Position numbers and translations under genes: made by a program. A stretch of DNA of 64,000 nucleotides from Dyadobacter fermentans DSM 18053 (lineage in GTDB: Bacteria; Bacteroidota; Bacteroidia; Cytophagales; Spirosomataceae). The notes under the pieces are model-generated. The model did no database searches. It was not told the origin of the DNA and saw only the letters and a list, made by a program, of their open reading frames with translations. The stretch spans positions 3,906,001 to 3,970,000 of the forward strand of contig NC_013037.1 in the NCBI RefSeq assembly GCF_000023125.1, written 5' to 3'. This document shows, piece by piece, positions 53,594 through 63,073 of this stretch (position 1 is its first letter; each line of letters begins with the position of its first letter).

Positions 53594-54136
53594 TTGACCG
53601 ACCTACCCCCAGATATTCCCCCATTGCTCATTCAAACCGACAAATCGTTTGAAGAACTCTACCATCTGCATTGGGAAAAGGTATTTGCGGTATGCTACCA
53701 GGGCACGCGCGATGCCGGGCGGGCCGAGGATCTGATGCATGAAATCTTCCAGTCGGTATGGGAGCGGCGCGGTGAACTGCGCGTGCACGGCCCGGCGGCG
53801 CATTACCTCGTACGCGCCGCAAAGCTCAAACTCCTGGCCTACCACCGCGACACGGCCAATCGAAGGCAGATCATTGACCAGATCGTTGGCCAAAAAGCCG
53901 GATTCGAGGAAACCACCCAGCGCCAGGTCGATTACCAACTCCTTTCCGATCGCGTAATGGAGCTCGTGGCCGGCTTGCCGCAGCCCTGCCAGGAGGTGTT
54001 TGTGATGAGCCGGCAGAAAGGCTTGTCCAACAAAGCCATTGCCGCGTCGCTCGTTTTGTCCGAAAAAACCGTGGAATACCACCTCACACGCGCCTTGCGC
54101 TTCCTCAGCAAGCAGCTCGCCGAATACCAGCATTAA
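53594..54136 (+). CDS. ECF sigma factor (FecI-like, RNA polymerase sigma-70 family)
   Basis: A 180-residue extracytoplasmic-function sigma factor. Region 2 is seen in FEELYHLHWEKVFAVCY and DLMHEIFQSVWERR, and region 4 in LPQPCQEVFVMSRQKGLSNK followed by LSEKTVEYHLTRAL, a helix-turn-helix. The start is TTG at 53594; no earlier ATG exists after the promoter and the first ATG is within region 2. The next genes are a FecR anti-sigma factor and an STN-domain receptor, so it should be released upon ligand binding at the cell surface and drive the receptor and perhaps downstream genes. Confidence 0.9.
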   Translation: MTDLPPDIPPLLIQTDKSFEELYHLHWEKVFAVCYQGTRDAGRAEDLMHEIFQSVWERRGELRVHGPAAHYLVRAAKLKLLAYHRDTANRRQIIDQIVGQKAGFEETTQRQVDYQLLSDRVMELVAGLPQPCQEVFVMSRQKGLSNKAIAASLVLSEKTVEYHLTRALRFLSKQLAEYQH

Positions 54137-54222
54137 AAAAAATTCACTTTACGCCAGGGTTACCCTACCCTTTACGCAACCATTTGGAAGAGACGCCTCG
54201 TCTCGCGAACCAATGGCGGTAC

Positions 54223-55164
54223 ATGAACATTACACCTGAACTTTTGAAGCGTTACACCGACGGGCAATGCACCCCTGCCGAAATGCAGGCCGTGGAGCAA
54301 TGGCTCGACGATCCGGAAGCCCATGCGGAAGCCGTAACGGAAATCCCCGCCGAAGTGCGGAACGAAGCCGGCCCACGCGTGTGGGAACGCTTGCAGGCCA
54401 ATGCCAGACAGCCATTTTGGATGCGTTACCGGCATTACCTGTCCGGCCTGGCCGCCGTGCTCCTGCTCGTGAGCGGGCTCGTGTGGCACATTCAGAAAGT
54501 CGAAAAACCGGCTGCGGGCCGGATTGCTATCCAAACGGTCCGCACGCAAAAAGGCGAGACGCGGCAGCTCGCATTGCCCGACGGCTCGGTGGTAATGCTC
54601 GCGTACGATAGCGAGCTCCGCTACCCAGCCGCATTCACCGATTCCGTGCGGCGTGTAGTGCTGATCGGCGAGGCGCAGTTTTCGGTTAAAAAGAATGCAA
54701 AACAGCCATTTATCGTAGAAACTGCCGCGGCACAAACGCGCGTGCTAGGGACGGTTTTCAATGTAAAAGAATATCCTCACGAAGGCAGCACAGCCTTGCT
54801 GGTAACCGAAGGAAAAGTACGCTTCATCAACAAAACGACCACTCAATCGGCCATTCTGACGGCCGGTAATGCGGGCATGATCACCGGTAAGCAGCTTACC
54901 ACGCGCCCGGTTTCAGGCGCAGATGCGGAGGTGGCGTGGCTGAACAATGCATTGCGGTTCGACGACGTGCCGCTCGCACAAGTGACGCGCGAGCTGGAAA
55001 GGCGCTATAATGTGCACATCGACATTCAAACGGAGGCATTGAAAAACCAGCGGTACACGGGTGCATTTAAAAACCCTTCGCTGAGAGCGGTGCTGGGCAG
55101 TTTGAGCATTGCAGTCGGTTTCCGCTATGAAGTACAAGGAGAATCCATCCAGTTTTTTGAATAA
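54223..55164 (+). CDS. FecR-family anti-sigma factor with DUF4974 C-terminus
   Basis: A 313-residue inner-membrane protein. ATG 54223 gives MNITPELLKRYTDGQCTPAE, the usual N-terminal sigma-binding segment; an upstream in-frame TTG at 54184 is less likely. One membrane helix lies at about residues 70-90 (YLSGLAAVLLLVSGLVW). The periplasmic FecR domain follows (about 105-205, with GETRQLALPDGSVVMLAYDS), and the C-terminal DUF4974 domain is at about 230-310 (LAQVTRELERRYNVHIDI). It passes the receptor signal to the sigma factor encoded 86 bp upstream. Confidence 0.92.
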   Translation: MNITPELLKRYTDGQCTPAEMQAVEQWLDDPEAHAEAVTEIPAEVRNEAGPRVWERLQANARQPFWMRYRHYLSGLAAVLLLVSGLVWHIQKVEKPAAGRIAIQTVRTQKGETRQLALPDGSVVMLAYDSELRYPAAFTDSVRRVVLIGEAQFSVKKNAKQPFIVETAAAQTRVLGTVFNVKEYPHEGSTALLVTEGKVRFINKTTTQSAILTAGNAGMITGKQLTTRPVSGADAEVAWLNNALRFDDVPLAQVTRELERRYNVHIDIQTEALKNQRYTGAFKNPSLRAVLGSLSIAVGFRYEVQGESIQFFE

Positions 55165-55213
55165 CAATCCAATCAATCATGAATAAATCGCCCTAGCTGC
55201 GGAGAATGGAAAA

Positions 55214-55247
55214 ACCCGATGCGCCGTCGCCAAACTTTACATCGGGT
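55214..55247 (+). other. Perfect inverted repeat between fecR and the receptor gene
   Basis: ACCCGATG (55214-55221) and CATCGGGT (55240-55247) form an 8-bp perfect stem with an 18-base loop in the 127-bp gap before the receptor ATG. There is no T tract, so it is not a standard terminator. It may be an operator, an RNA stability element, or a processing site that sets the receptor level. Confidence 0.45.
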
Positions 55248-55291
55248 CAAATGCCAATCAATCGCAGATCAATCAACATTTAAACAAAAAT

Positions 55292-58015
55292 ATGCAGCTC
55301 AATTATACTTCGCCCCAAACGGGCATTAAAAACTCCTTCGCTCCGCTCCGAAAATGCATGGCTGCCGTGTTATGTGCTACCGCATTGCTCAATGCCGATA
55401 GCTTGCACGCCCAAGCACCCGTACTGGCAAAAGCCGTGAACCTGAAATTGCACGACGTCCGCCTCTCCGACGCGCTGGCGCAGATCGGCGACCAGACGGG
55501 CACTTCCATTTCATACAGCAGCACGCAGCTGGATGTTGCCAAAAAAGTGAATGCCAATCTTGCCAATATTCCCGTAAAAGACGCCCTGCACCGCGTGGTA
55601 GGGTCGTCTTTGAAAGAGTTGCACGTGCAGGAAAACGTGATCACGATCGAAGCGAACGAAGGCCGCGGCGCATTGCGCGGTACATTGAAGACGTCCGACG
55701 GGAAACCGGCCGAGTTCGTGAACATTACCGTGAAAGGCACGGGCAAAGGCGCCCAGAGCGACGCAAACGGCCAGTTCCTGATCCGCAACATTCCCGCGGG
55801 CCAGCACACGGTCGTGATTCAGCTGCTTGGCTACGAGCCGATTGAGCGCCCCGTGACCATCGAGGCCGACCAGACCGTCGCATTTGAACCGATATTCCTC
55901 AATGAAGACAGCAAGGCGTTGCAGGAAGTGGTGATCAGCGGGGATATCAATAAGTTTTCCAAAAAGGAAAGTGAATATGTGGCTAAAATGCCGGTGAGCA
56001 ACATGGAAAACCCGCAGGTTTACAGCGCATTATCCAAGACGCTTTTCACCGAACAGCTTATTACCGACTTCTCCAACATCGTCAAAAATGCGCCGGGCGT
56101 GTACAAAATCCAGGCGAACCGCGGTATCAATTCCGACGGGGCGACCTTCTACGCCTTGCGCGGTTTCCGCACCGAAATGGCCATGGTGGACGGCTTGCCC
56201 GTGCAAACCAACGGCGAGTTTGACCCGATTAATGTGGAAAAAGTGGAAGTAATCAAAGGGCCTTCGGCGACGCTCTTCGGCAGCGCGGTGACGTCTTTTG
56301 GAGGATTGATGAATATTGTCACTAAAAAACCGGTTGAAATAGCGGGCGGCGAGATTGGGTACACAACCGGCAGCTTCGGGCTCAACCGCCTGACGGCCGA
56401 CATTTATTCTCCTATTAATGCTTCCAAGAATCTTTTGTTGAGGGTTAATGCGGCTTATCAATACCAGGGCAGCTTTCAGGATGCCGGTTTCCGCCGCAGT
56501 CTGGTGATTGCTCCTTCATTGGAGTACCGTGTGAATGAGCGGATGACCGTGCTGTTTAATGCGGGCATTTACCAGGGTGAAATGACGAGCCCTTCGGCCA
56601 TTTTCCTCAACCGCACACGGCAGTTTGTGGCGCGCACGCCGGATGAGCTGGGTTTCGATTGGAATAAATCCTACACGAGCAACGATCTCACGATGAAAAC
56701 GCCGACCATCAATGTGTATGGTCAGCTGAAATACAAATTGTCGGATAGCTGGACCTCGCAAACCGCGTTTTCGAGCAATACGCGCAAGTCTGATGGTTTT
56801 TACCAATACCAGTTCATCCGCGGCGCCGTGGCCGATACCCTGCTGGAACGCAATATTTCATTGCAAAACACGACCAACAATGCGATTGACGTACAGCAGA
56901 ATTTTATCGGTGATTTCAAAATCGGCAGCTTGCGGAACCGCGTCGTGGTGGGCCTCGACTTTTTGAACCGCACCGCGCATAATAACAACTCGCCGTACAT
57001 TGTGTTCGATAATGTAAGCGGCATCAATAACGACCCGAACTATCTGAAAATCAACCGAACGTCGGTAGAAGCGCGGCTGGCAACAGACAATGCTGCGCCT
57101 ACGCGTAATTACAATTCAGGCAATGTGTACAGCGCCTACTTTTCGGATGTGCTGAATGTGACCGACCGCCTGCTCGCGATGATCAGCCTGCGCATCGACC
57201 GGTTTGAGAACAAAGGCACATTAAACCACGCCACACGCACCTATGTGGCTAACACGCAGTTTAAGCAAACGGCCGTTTCGCCGAAGTTTGGCGTGGTGTA
57301 CCAGGTGATTAAGGACCGGCTCTCGGTTTTTGGAAACTATATGAACGGCTTTTTCAATTTAGCGCCCGTAACGCAGCCGCTGCCTGACATTTCCGGCGTG
57401 TTCAAACCCCAGCAAGCCAACCAGCTCGAAGGCGGTATCAAACTCGAAAGCTACCAGGGTAAGCTGAATATGACCGTGAGCTACTACGACATCAAGGTCG
57501 ACAATACCACCCGCACCGAAGTGCTCGTGCGCGATGGTAAAAATTACAACATTACAGTGCAGGATGGCACCCAATACAGCCGCGGCATCGAGGTCGAGAT
57601 CATCGCCAATCCCATCACAGGCCTCAATCTCGTGGCGGGTTACAGCCATAACGACAGCAAGCTGACGAAATCGACCGTTGCGCTGGAAGGCCGCCGCCCG
57701 GCCAATGCAGGCCCGGCCGACCTTGCCAATGCGTGGATCAGTTACAATCTGCCATTCGGAAAGCTCAAAGGACTTGGAGCCGGTATCGGCGGGAACTATA
57801 TCAGCGAGCATTTGACGGCCAACTCGGTGGTGACGGGCATTTTCACCATTCCATCCTACACGGTGCTCAACTCGACTATTTTTTACAACACGAAAGCATG
57901 GCGACTGGGCCTGAAATTCGACAATATGCTGGATAAGAAATACTTCGCCGGACAAGGCGTGCTCACGCCGCAAATGCCCAAAAATTTCTCAGCCAATCTG
58001 ACCATCAAGTTTTAG
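55292..58015 (+). CDS. TonB-dependent siderophore-type receptor with STN signalling domain
   Basis: A 907-residue outer-membrane transducer. A signal peptide ends near SLHAQ (about residue 41). The STN (secretin/TonB short) domain at about 48-118 is the part that contacts the FecR periplasmic domain. A carboxypeptidase-like domain (about 128-205), a plug (about 240-340, with FYALRGFRTEMAMVDGLP and VIKGPSATLFGSAVTSFGG) and a barrel follow, the last strand ending NLTIKF. It resembles ferrisiderophore receptors. With the preceding sigma and anti-sigma genes it forms a FecIRA-like unit, so the ligand should induce its own uptake. The exact ligand is unknown. Confidence 0.92.
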   Translation: MQLNYTSPQTGIKNSFAPLRKCMAAVLCATALLNADSLHAQAPVLAKAVNLKLHDVRLSDALAQIGDQTGTSISYSSTQLDVAKKVNANLANIPVKDALHRVVGSSLKELHVQENVITIEANEGRGALRGTLKTSDGKPAEFVNITVKGTGKGAQSDANGQFLIRNIPAGQHTVVIQLLGYEPIERPVTIEADQTVAFEPIFLNEDSKALQEVVISGDINKFSKKESEYVAKMPVSNMENPQVYSALSKTLFTEQLITDFSNIVKNAPGVYKIQANRGINSDGATFYALRGFRTEMAMVDGLPVQTNGEFDPINVEKVEVIKGPSATLFGSAVTSFGGLMNIVTKKPVEIAGGEIGYTTGSFGLNRLTADIYSPINASKNLLLRVNAAYQYQGSFQDAGFRRSLVIAPSLEYRVNERMTVLFNAGIYQGEMTSPSAIFLNRTRQFVARTPDELGFDWNKSYTSNDLTMKTPTINVYGQLKYKLSDSWTSQTAFSSNTRKSDGFYQYQFIRGAVADTLLERNISLQNTTNNAIDVQQNFIGDFKIGSLRNRVVVGLDFLNRTAHNNNSPYIVFDNVSGINNDPNYLKINRTSVEARLATDNAAPTRNYNSGNVYSAYFSDVLNVTDRLLAMISLRIDRFENKGTLNHATRTYVANTQFKQTAVSPKFGVVYQVIKDRLSVFGNYMNGFFNLAPVTQPLPDISGVFKPQQANQLEGGIKLESYQGKLNMTVSYYDIKVDNTTRTEVLVRDGKNYNITVQDGTQYSRGIEVEIIANPITGLNLVAGYSHNDSKLTKSTVALEGRRPANAGPADLANAWISYNLPFGKLKGLGAGIGGNYISEHLTANSVVTGIFTIPSYTVLNSTIFYNTKAWRLGLKFDNMLDKKYFAGQGVLTPQMPKNFSANLTIKF

Positions 58016-58038
58016 TTAACGCTAGTGGATTAATAATC

Positions 58039-58072
58039 AAAACGGGCTGCCTCGATGAAGCAGCCCGTTTTT
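58039..58072. terminator. Bidirectional terminator between the receptor and DUF1080 genes
   Basis: AAAACGGGCTGC (58039-58050) pairs perfectly with GCAGCCCGTTTT (58060-58071) over 12 bp with a 9-base loop. The flanking A and T runs permit termination on both strands for the convergent genes. Confidence 0.85.
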
Positions 58073-58094
58073 GCATTTAACTATGATTATTATC

Positions 58095-58859
58095 TTACAA
58101 CTCGCGAATCCAGACGTTGCGGAAGCTCGTTGTGTTGTTGTGGTCCTGCAATTTGATAGGGCCTTTTCCGTGCGGCTCGATCGTCGGCTGGCCCACGTAA
58201 GGAGTCGTCCCCTGAATAGCGGTGTGGTTTTGAACCAGCACACCATTGTGGATCACGGTAATGTACGGCGGATGTGTCATCTGGCCGTCTTTGTTGAAAT
58301 GCGGCGCGGTGTACACCACATCGTAAGTCTGCCATTCGCCCGGGCCTACCGCTGCATTCACGAGCGGCATGGTTTGCTTATAAATAGAACCTGCCTGACC
58401 GTTGGAGTAAGTCGGGTTGTTATAGCTGTCGAGTACCTGCAATTCGTAGATTCCCTGCATAAAAACACCGCTGTTACCGCGGCCTTGTCCGTTTCCGTCC
58501 ACTTTCGCGGGGGTTCTCCATTCGATGTGCAGCTGGTAGTCGCCGAATGTCTGTTTGGTTTGAATATCGCCTGATTTGGGAGCTACGGTCATGGCGCCGT
58601 CGGCTACTGTCCAGGGTGCAGCGGATTTGCCGTCTTTGCCCGAAACCCACTGATCGAGGTTTTTACCATCGAAAAGCACGATAGCATCCGAAGGTGCCGT
58701 GAAGCCCGAAACGGCCGGAGAGCTTTTACCGGGCGTTACGACACGGGGCACCGGGTTCCACAATTCGCTGGACTCGGGGGTTTGCTTCGCAGGTTGCAGT
58801 TGCGCGTGTGCGGCGAAGGCAGCAGCCATGCTGAACGCGGTAAGCATCAATTTTTTCAT
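58095..58859 (-). CDS. DUF1080 protein (3-keto-disaccharide hydrolase family)
   Basis: A 254-residue secreted protein with a signal peptide ending in AAHAQ. The single DUF1080 jelly-roll domain fills residues about 55-254 (IVLFDGKNLDQWVSGKDGK, GDYQLHIEWRTP, NSGVFMQGIYELQVLDSY). Members cleave 3-keto-glucosides formed by sugar 3-dehydrogenases; some Bacteroidota proteins with this domain have been shown to do this. It is divergent from the DUF1080-PA14 gene with 193 bp between start codons, so the two may be co-regulated. Confidence 0.88.
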   Translation of the reverse strand: MKKLMLTAFSMAAAFAAHAQLQPAKQTPESSELWNPVPRVVTPGKSSPAVSGFTAPSDAIVLFDGKNLDQWVSGKDGKSAAPWTVADGAMTVAPKSGDIQTKQTFGDYQLHIEWRTPAKVDGNGQGRGNSGVFMQGIYELQVLDSYNNPTYSNGQAGSIYKQTMPLVNAAVGPGEWQTYDVVYTAPHFNKDGQMTHPPYITVIHNGVLVQNHTAIQGTTPYVGQPTIEPHGKGPIKLQDHNNTTSFRNVWIREL

Positions 58860-59052
58860 TTGAAAGGTAACAGTTTTAGTCTAATAACTCTTTGATATCG
58901 TATCAAAACACAACATTAAGTAAAAAGCAGCAACAAAAAGGATTCTCATCTATATAAATGTAATTTTCCCGATTCTTATCACGTAATTTGCAGGGCTAAA
59001 GGCATTCGTGGCCTGGATTGCTAATCTAAAACCGACTAAGCTTACTGCAAGT

Positions 59053-60900
59053 ATGTTTAAAACCAACCGTTCACTTTTTCAATTAATCGCCTCTGGGGTA
59101 GCGGCTTTCGCTATGCATACCGCCTACGCCCAGCAGCCCATTCCCCTCAACGACCTCAGTGCTTTTACGACCAAATCCAGTGACTGGAAAATCGTCGGCA
59201 ATGCATCGGCTGACCTCGCCAAAGAAAACGCGCTGACTACCAGCCCGGGCAAAGGTGTACTGGCCTGCCTTCACGAAAAAGGCAAGTACGGCAGCGACTA
59301 TGAACTGATTTCCAATTTCAAACATGGCGATCTCGACATTGAAATGGATTTCATGATGAGCAAAGGTTCCAACTCAGGAATCTATCTCCAAGGCAATTAC
59401 GAAGTACAGCTTTTCGACAGCTGGGGTAAAAAAGGCGCCAAATACAACGATGCCGGCGGTATCTACGAGCGCTGGAACGACTCCAAGCCCGAAGGCGAAA
59501 AAGGCTACGAAGGATATGCGCCCCGTTTCAACGTCGCGAAAGCGCCGGGTTTGTGGCAGCATATCAAAATCTCTTACCAGGCTCCGCGTTTCGATGCCAA
59601 CGGCAAAAAAATCGCAAATGCGGTGTTCCTCTCGGTGGTGCTGAATGGCGTGACAATCCACGAAAATGTGGAAGTAAGCGGCCCTACCCGCGGTTCACTC
59701 ACGGCTGAGGATGTGCCTATGGGCCCGATCCGCATCCAGGGAGACCACGGTTCACTGGCGATCCGCAATATTGTGGTGAATAATTTTGACAAAAAACCAG
59801 CGACGCTTTCCGAGCTGAGCTATAAAACTTACTATGGCGGACTGTCGGAAACGGAAGACCTTTCCAAACTGACGCCTGCCGAGACTGGTAAGTCGGAATC
59901 GCTGAGCTGGGAGATCCTGAAAGAGAACAACAATTACTCTTACGTATACAATGGCCGTTTCAATGCAGCTACCGAAGGCGAATATGCTTTCCGCTTGCAG
60001 GCTTCGGGTAATTCCTACCTGAAAATCGACGGCAAGGACGTGATCAAACCGGAGTGGAAATCGAACAACGAATTCCGCCTGGGCAAGGTGAACCTCAAAG
60101 CCGGCGACCATACCGTCGAAATCTTCAATAACAAAAGAGACGGCTGGATGCGTCCGGTACTTGGCCTTTGGGTAAGCGGACCGGGCTTCCGTGAGATCGC
60201 ATTGCATTCCAAAAGCTCGGCCATGGGCGGCAATTCCACCGATCCGATCCTGATCCAGGCGCCTACCAACACCATTACGCGCTCTTTCATGGATTTCCGC
60301 AAGGACGAAAAAGCGAAAAGAACCCGCGTGGTACACGCAGTGTCGGTGGGTAGCCCTTCGAGCCTGCATTATACCTACGACCTCGACAAAGGCGCTATCC
60401 TGCAAGTTTGGCGCGGTGAATTCCTCGATGCCACCCCAATGTGGCACGACCGCGGTGACGGTTCTTCCCGCCCGCGCGGCAGCGTGACGTTGCTCGGCGA
60501 CGATATGTTTCTGGGTAAATCAGGTAAATCCAAATGGGAAGCTGACACCACCGGCAGCGGGTACCGTCCGAAAGGCTACGTGCTCGATGAGGCCGATGTG
60601 CCTACATTCCAGTACCAGGCATTCGGTTCTACCATCACCGACTACGTTTCTGTGGTGAACAACCAGTATTTCGAACGTATTTTGAAGGTAAATAATCCTG
60701 CAAAAGACCTCGTAGCACGCCTGGCTGATGGTTCTTCGATCGAAAAAATTTCGGATGGACTTTATGCGGTGAACGACAAATCGTACTACATCCAGCTGGC
60801 CGACAAAAAACTTAAACCAGAAATCAGAGGCGCCAAAGGCGAACAGGAGCTCATCGTGCCTGTTACCAACGGCGAAGTGAAGTATTCTATCCTGTTCTGA
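59053..60900 (+). CDS. DUF1080 (3-keto-disaccharide hydrolase) protein with PA14-like domain
   Basis: A 615-residue secreted protein. ATG 59053 gives a signal peptide ending in TAYAQ; an earlier in-frame start at 59008 would add 15 polar residues. The N-terminal DUF1080 domain spans about residues 35-245 (LDIEMDFMMSKGSNSGIYLQ, NYEVQLFDSWG). A PA14-like beta domain at about 255-395 (YSYVYNGRFNAATEGEYAF, SYLKIDGKDV) probably binds carbohydrate. The last about 210 residues are an unassigned beta-rich domain (SVGSPSSLHYTYDLDKGAIL). It is 27 bp upstream of the haem-protein gene, so both likely form one operon. Confidence 0.88.
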   Translation: MFKTNRSLFQLIASGVAAFAMHTAYAQQPIPLNDLSAFTTKSSDWKIVGNASADLAKENALTTSPGKGVLACLHEKGKYGSDYELISNFKHGDLDIEMDFMMSKGSNSGIYLQGNYEVQLFDSWGKKGAKYNDAGGIYERWNDSKPEGEKGYEGYAPRFNVAKAPGLWQHIKISYQAPRFDANGKKIANAVFLSVVLNGVTIHENVEVSGPTRGSLTAEDVPMGPIRIQGDHGSLAIRNIVVNNFDKKPATLSELSYKTYYGGLSETEDLSKLTPAETGKSESLSWEILKENNNYSYVYNGRFNAATEGEYAFRLQASGNSYLKIDGKDVIKPEWKSNNEFRLGKVNLKAGDHTVEIFNNKRDGWMRPVLGLWVSGPGFREIALHSKSSAMGGNSTDPILIQAPTNTITRSFMDFRKDEKAKRTRVVHAVSVGSPSSLHYTYDLDKGAILQVWRGEFLDATPMWHDRGDGSSRPRGSVTLLGDDMFLGKSGKSKWEADTTGSGYRPKGYVLDEADVPTFQYQAFGSTITDYVSVVNNQYFERILKVNNPAKDLVARLADGSSIEKISDGLYAVNDKSYYIQLADKKLKPEIRGAKGEQELIVPVTNGEVKYSILF

Positions 60901-60927
60901 TTTTAACCTTATTATTTCTGATTGACA

Positions 60928-62871
60928 ATGAAAAAACTGGCTCATATAGCATTCGCTCTTTTGGCTTCCCTCTCTACGCTGAAAGCGCAGGAGTCTCCGA
61001 AAGAAGAAGACTTTTACAAAATCGTTACCCCGCCGATCCCGGAGGGCATTATCCTGGAAGTGGGCGGATTGACCACCATGCCGAATGGCTCCCTGGCGAT
61101 TTCAACGCGCCGTGGCGAGGTTTGGATCGTGGATAACCCTACCAGCCGCACGCCGTATTTCCGCAAATTCGCGACAGGCTTGCACGAGATTCTCGGTTTG
61201 GCTTACAAAGAAGGTGCATTGTACTGCGCACAACGCGGCGAATTGACGAAGCTGGTTGACAAAAACGGCGACGGCAAAGCGGACGTTTACGAAACGGTAT
61301 ACGCATGGCCGCTCTCAGGTCACTACCACGAATATTCATTTGGCCCGAAACTGGCACCGGACGGCAGCTTTTTCGTGAGTGGTAACGTGGCATTCGGTGA
61401 CGAAGAATGGTGGAGAGGCGAAAGCCGTGTGCCGGGCCGTGGCTGGATTTTCCACATCACCAACGACGGCAAATACGAACCCTACGCAACCGGCGTACGC
61501 TCCCCGGCGGGTATCAGCATGATCAACGGCGAGCTGTTCTACACCGACAACCAGGGCGACTGGATGGGTACCGGCGCAATTTTCCAGGTTAAAAAAGGCG
61601 GCTTCATGGGCCACCCCGCAGGTTTGAAATGGGCCGGATTGCCCAACTCACCTGTGAAACTGACTGAAAAGCAATTCTTCGCTGAGCGCGACAACCGCCA
61701 GCACCGCAATGCGCAGGACCGCGCGATCAAGCCTGAAAACACATTGGGCGAAGAACCGCAGTTCCTGTACCAATTGAAACAGAAGTATGACATGGTACAG
61801 CTTCCGGCTGTATGGCTGCCCTACGGCGTGCACGGTGTATCTACCGCCGAGCTGATCCTCGACGATACCAAAGGCGCATTCGGTCCGTTTACGGGCCAGG
61901 TTTTCGTGGGCGACCAGGGACAAAGCAACATCATGCGTATCGTGATGGAGAAAGTGAAAGGTGAATACCAGGGCGCCAGCATCGGTTTCCGCAGCGGATT
62001 CCAGTCGGGTGTGCTGCGTATGGCATTTGATAAGGACGGTTCAATGTTCGTAGGCGAAACCAACCGCGGTTGGGGATCGGCCGGTGATGCTAACCAAGGC
62101 TTGCAGCGTTTGGTATGGAATGGCAAAATGCCTTTCGAAATGTACACTGTGAAGGCTCAGCCGGATGGCTTTGAAATTGAATTCACAATGCCTGTTGACC
62201 GCAAATCGGCGGAAGACCTGGATTCTTACAAAGTGAGCAGCTACCTCTACAAGCATTACCCTGTGTACGGCAGCCCGCAGATCAACCTGGAAGATGTGAA
62301 AATCACGGGTGTGAAAGTATCCGACGACAACAAGAAAGTACGCATTGTCCTCGACGGCATGAAGCAATATTATGTGCACAAAATTTCGCTCGAAGGCGTT
62401 CGCTCGGCTTCCAACAGCTGGTCGCTGGTACACCCCGATGCTTACTATACGCTGAACAACATTCCTGATGGGGAGAAAATGAAGGTTTCGGACCTGAAAA
62501 CAACCCGCTCAGGCAAAGCGCAGGCATCTGTTTCGACTGCACCTGCGAAAGAGCACGTATCGCCGGACGGCAAAGGCAAGGCTACCCCTGCGAAAGCCGG
62601 AGCTGCAAAAGCGCCAACCTGGGAAGAAGTGAAGCCATTGCTGGCGAAAAACACCTGCCTTGCGTGCCACGCGCCCGACAAGAAAGTGGTTGGTCCTTCC
62701 TACCTCGATGTTGCGAAACGCAAATACAGCAACGAAAAGATCGTAGAACTGATTTACGCACCACAGCCTGAAAACTGGCCTGACTACGCGACGCCAATGG
62801 CGCCGATGCCTCAGGTTCCAAAGGCCGAGGCTGCCAAAATCGCAGCATGGATCAATTCGCTTGCGAAATAA
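60928..62871 (+). CDS. Beta-propeller protein with C-terminal c-type cytochrome domain
   Basis: A 647-residue exported protein (signal peptide ending LKAQ). ATG 60928 is preferred to the TTG at 60922. Residues about 35-400 form a propeller like those of sorbosone/glucose dehydrogenase-type proteins (LTTMPNGSLAISTRRGEVW, LAPDGSFFVSGN, GVRSPAGISMINGELFYTDN). A linker rich in Ala, Lys and Pro leads to a c-type haem site, C577-L-A-C580-H581, with a possible Met ligand in the PMAPMPQVP segment near the end. It likely passes electrons from oxidation of a sugar to the respiratory chain. Co-transcription with the DUF1080-PA14 gene fits 3-keto-glycoside formation and hydrolysis. Confidence 0.85.
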   Translation: MKKLAHIAFALLASLSTLKAQESPKEEDFYKIVTPPIPEGIILEVGGLTTMPNGSLAISTRRGEVWIVDNPTSRTPYFRKFATGLHEILGLAYKEGALYCAQRGELTKLVDKNGDGKADVYETVYAWPLSGHYHEYSFGPKLAPDGSFFVSGNVAFGDEEWWRGESRVPGRGWIFHITNDGKYEPYATGVRSPAGISMINGELFYTDNQGDWMGTGAIFQVKKGGFMGHPAGLKWAGLPNSPVKLTEKQFFAERDNRQHRNAQDRAIKPENTLGEEPQFLYQLKQKYDMVQLPAVWLPYGVHGVSTAELILDDTKGAFGPFTGQVFVGDQGQSNIMRIVMEKVKGEYQGASIGFRSGFQSGVLRMAFDKDGSMFVGETNRGWGSAGDANQGLQRLVWNGKMPFEMYTVKAQPDGFEIEFTMPVDRKSAEDLDSYKVSSYLYKHYPVYGSPQINLEDVKITGVKVSDDNKKVRIVLDGMKQYYVHKISLEGVRSASNSWSLVHPDAYYTLNNIPDGEKMKVSDLKTTRSGKAQASVSTAPAKEHVSPDGKGKATPAKAGAAKAPTWEEVKPLLAKNTCLACHAPDKKVVGPSYLDVAKRKYSNEKIVELIYAPQPENWPDYATPMAPMPQVPKAEAAKIAAWINSLAK

Positions 62872-62907
62872 TTGACGTTCATGCGGGTCCGTCCCGTGTG
62901 ATGCTCG

Positions 62908-62942
62908 AAAAAGGCTGCTTCCTTGTCGGAGGCAGCCTTTTT
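62908..62942 (+). terminator. Rho-independent terminator after the cytochrome gene
   Basis: AAAAAGGCTGCTTCC (62908-62922) and GGAGGCAGCCTTTTT (62928-62942) form a 15-bp stem with one G-U pair and a 5-base loop, ending in a T run. It closes the 59053-62871 operon. Confidence 0.85.
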
Positions 62943-63073
62943 AGTTGAAGATCAGCGTGTTTAGAATCCCATTTTATACATTATATTCACATAACGAATC
63001 ATACTAATGCGGTGCAAATCGCACGTTTTACTATTGAAAATGCGTTAGTTGGTATTGAACGTGACCCAAAACT

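Noticed and set aside
55179..55196. Five-codon frame ATG AAT AAA TCG CCC TAG before the receptor gene
   Set aside because: It is too short to judge, has no regulatory-leader features such as a codon run, and is most likely chance.
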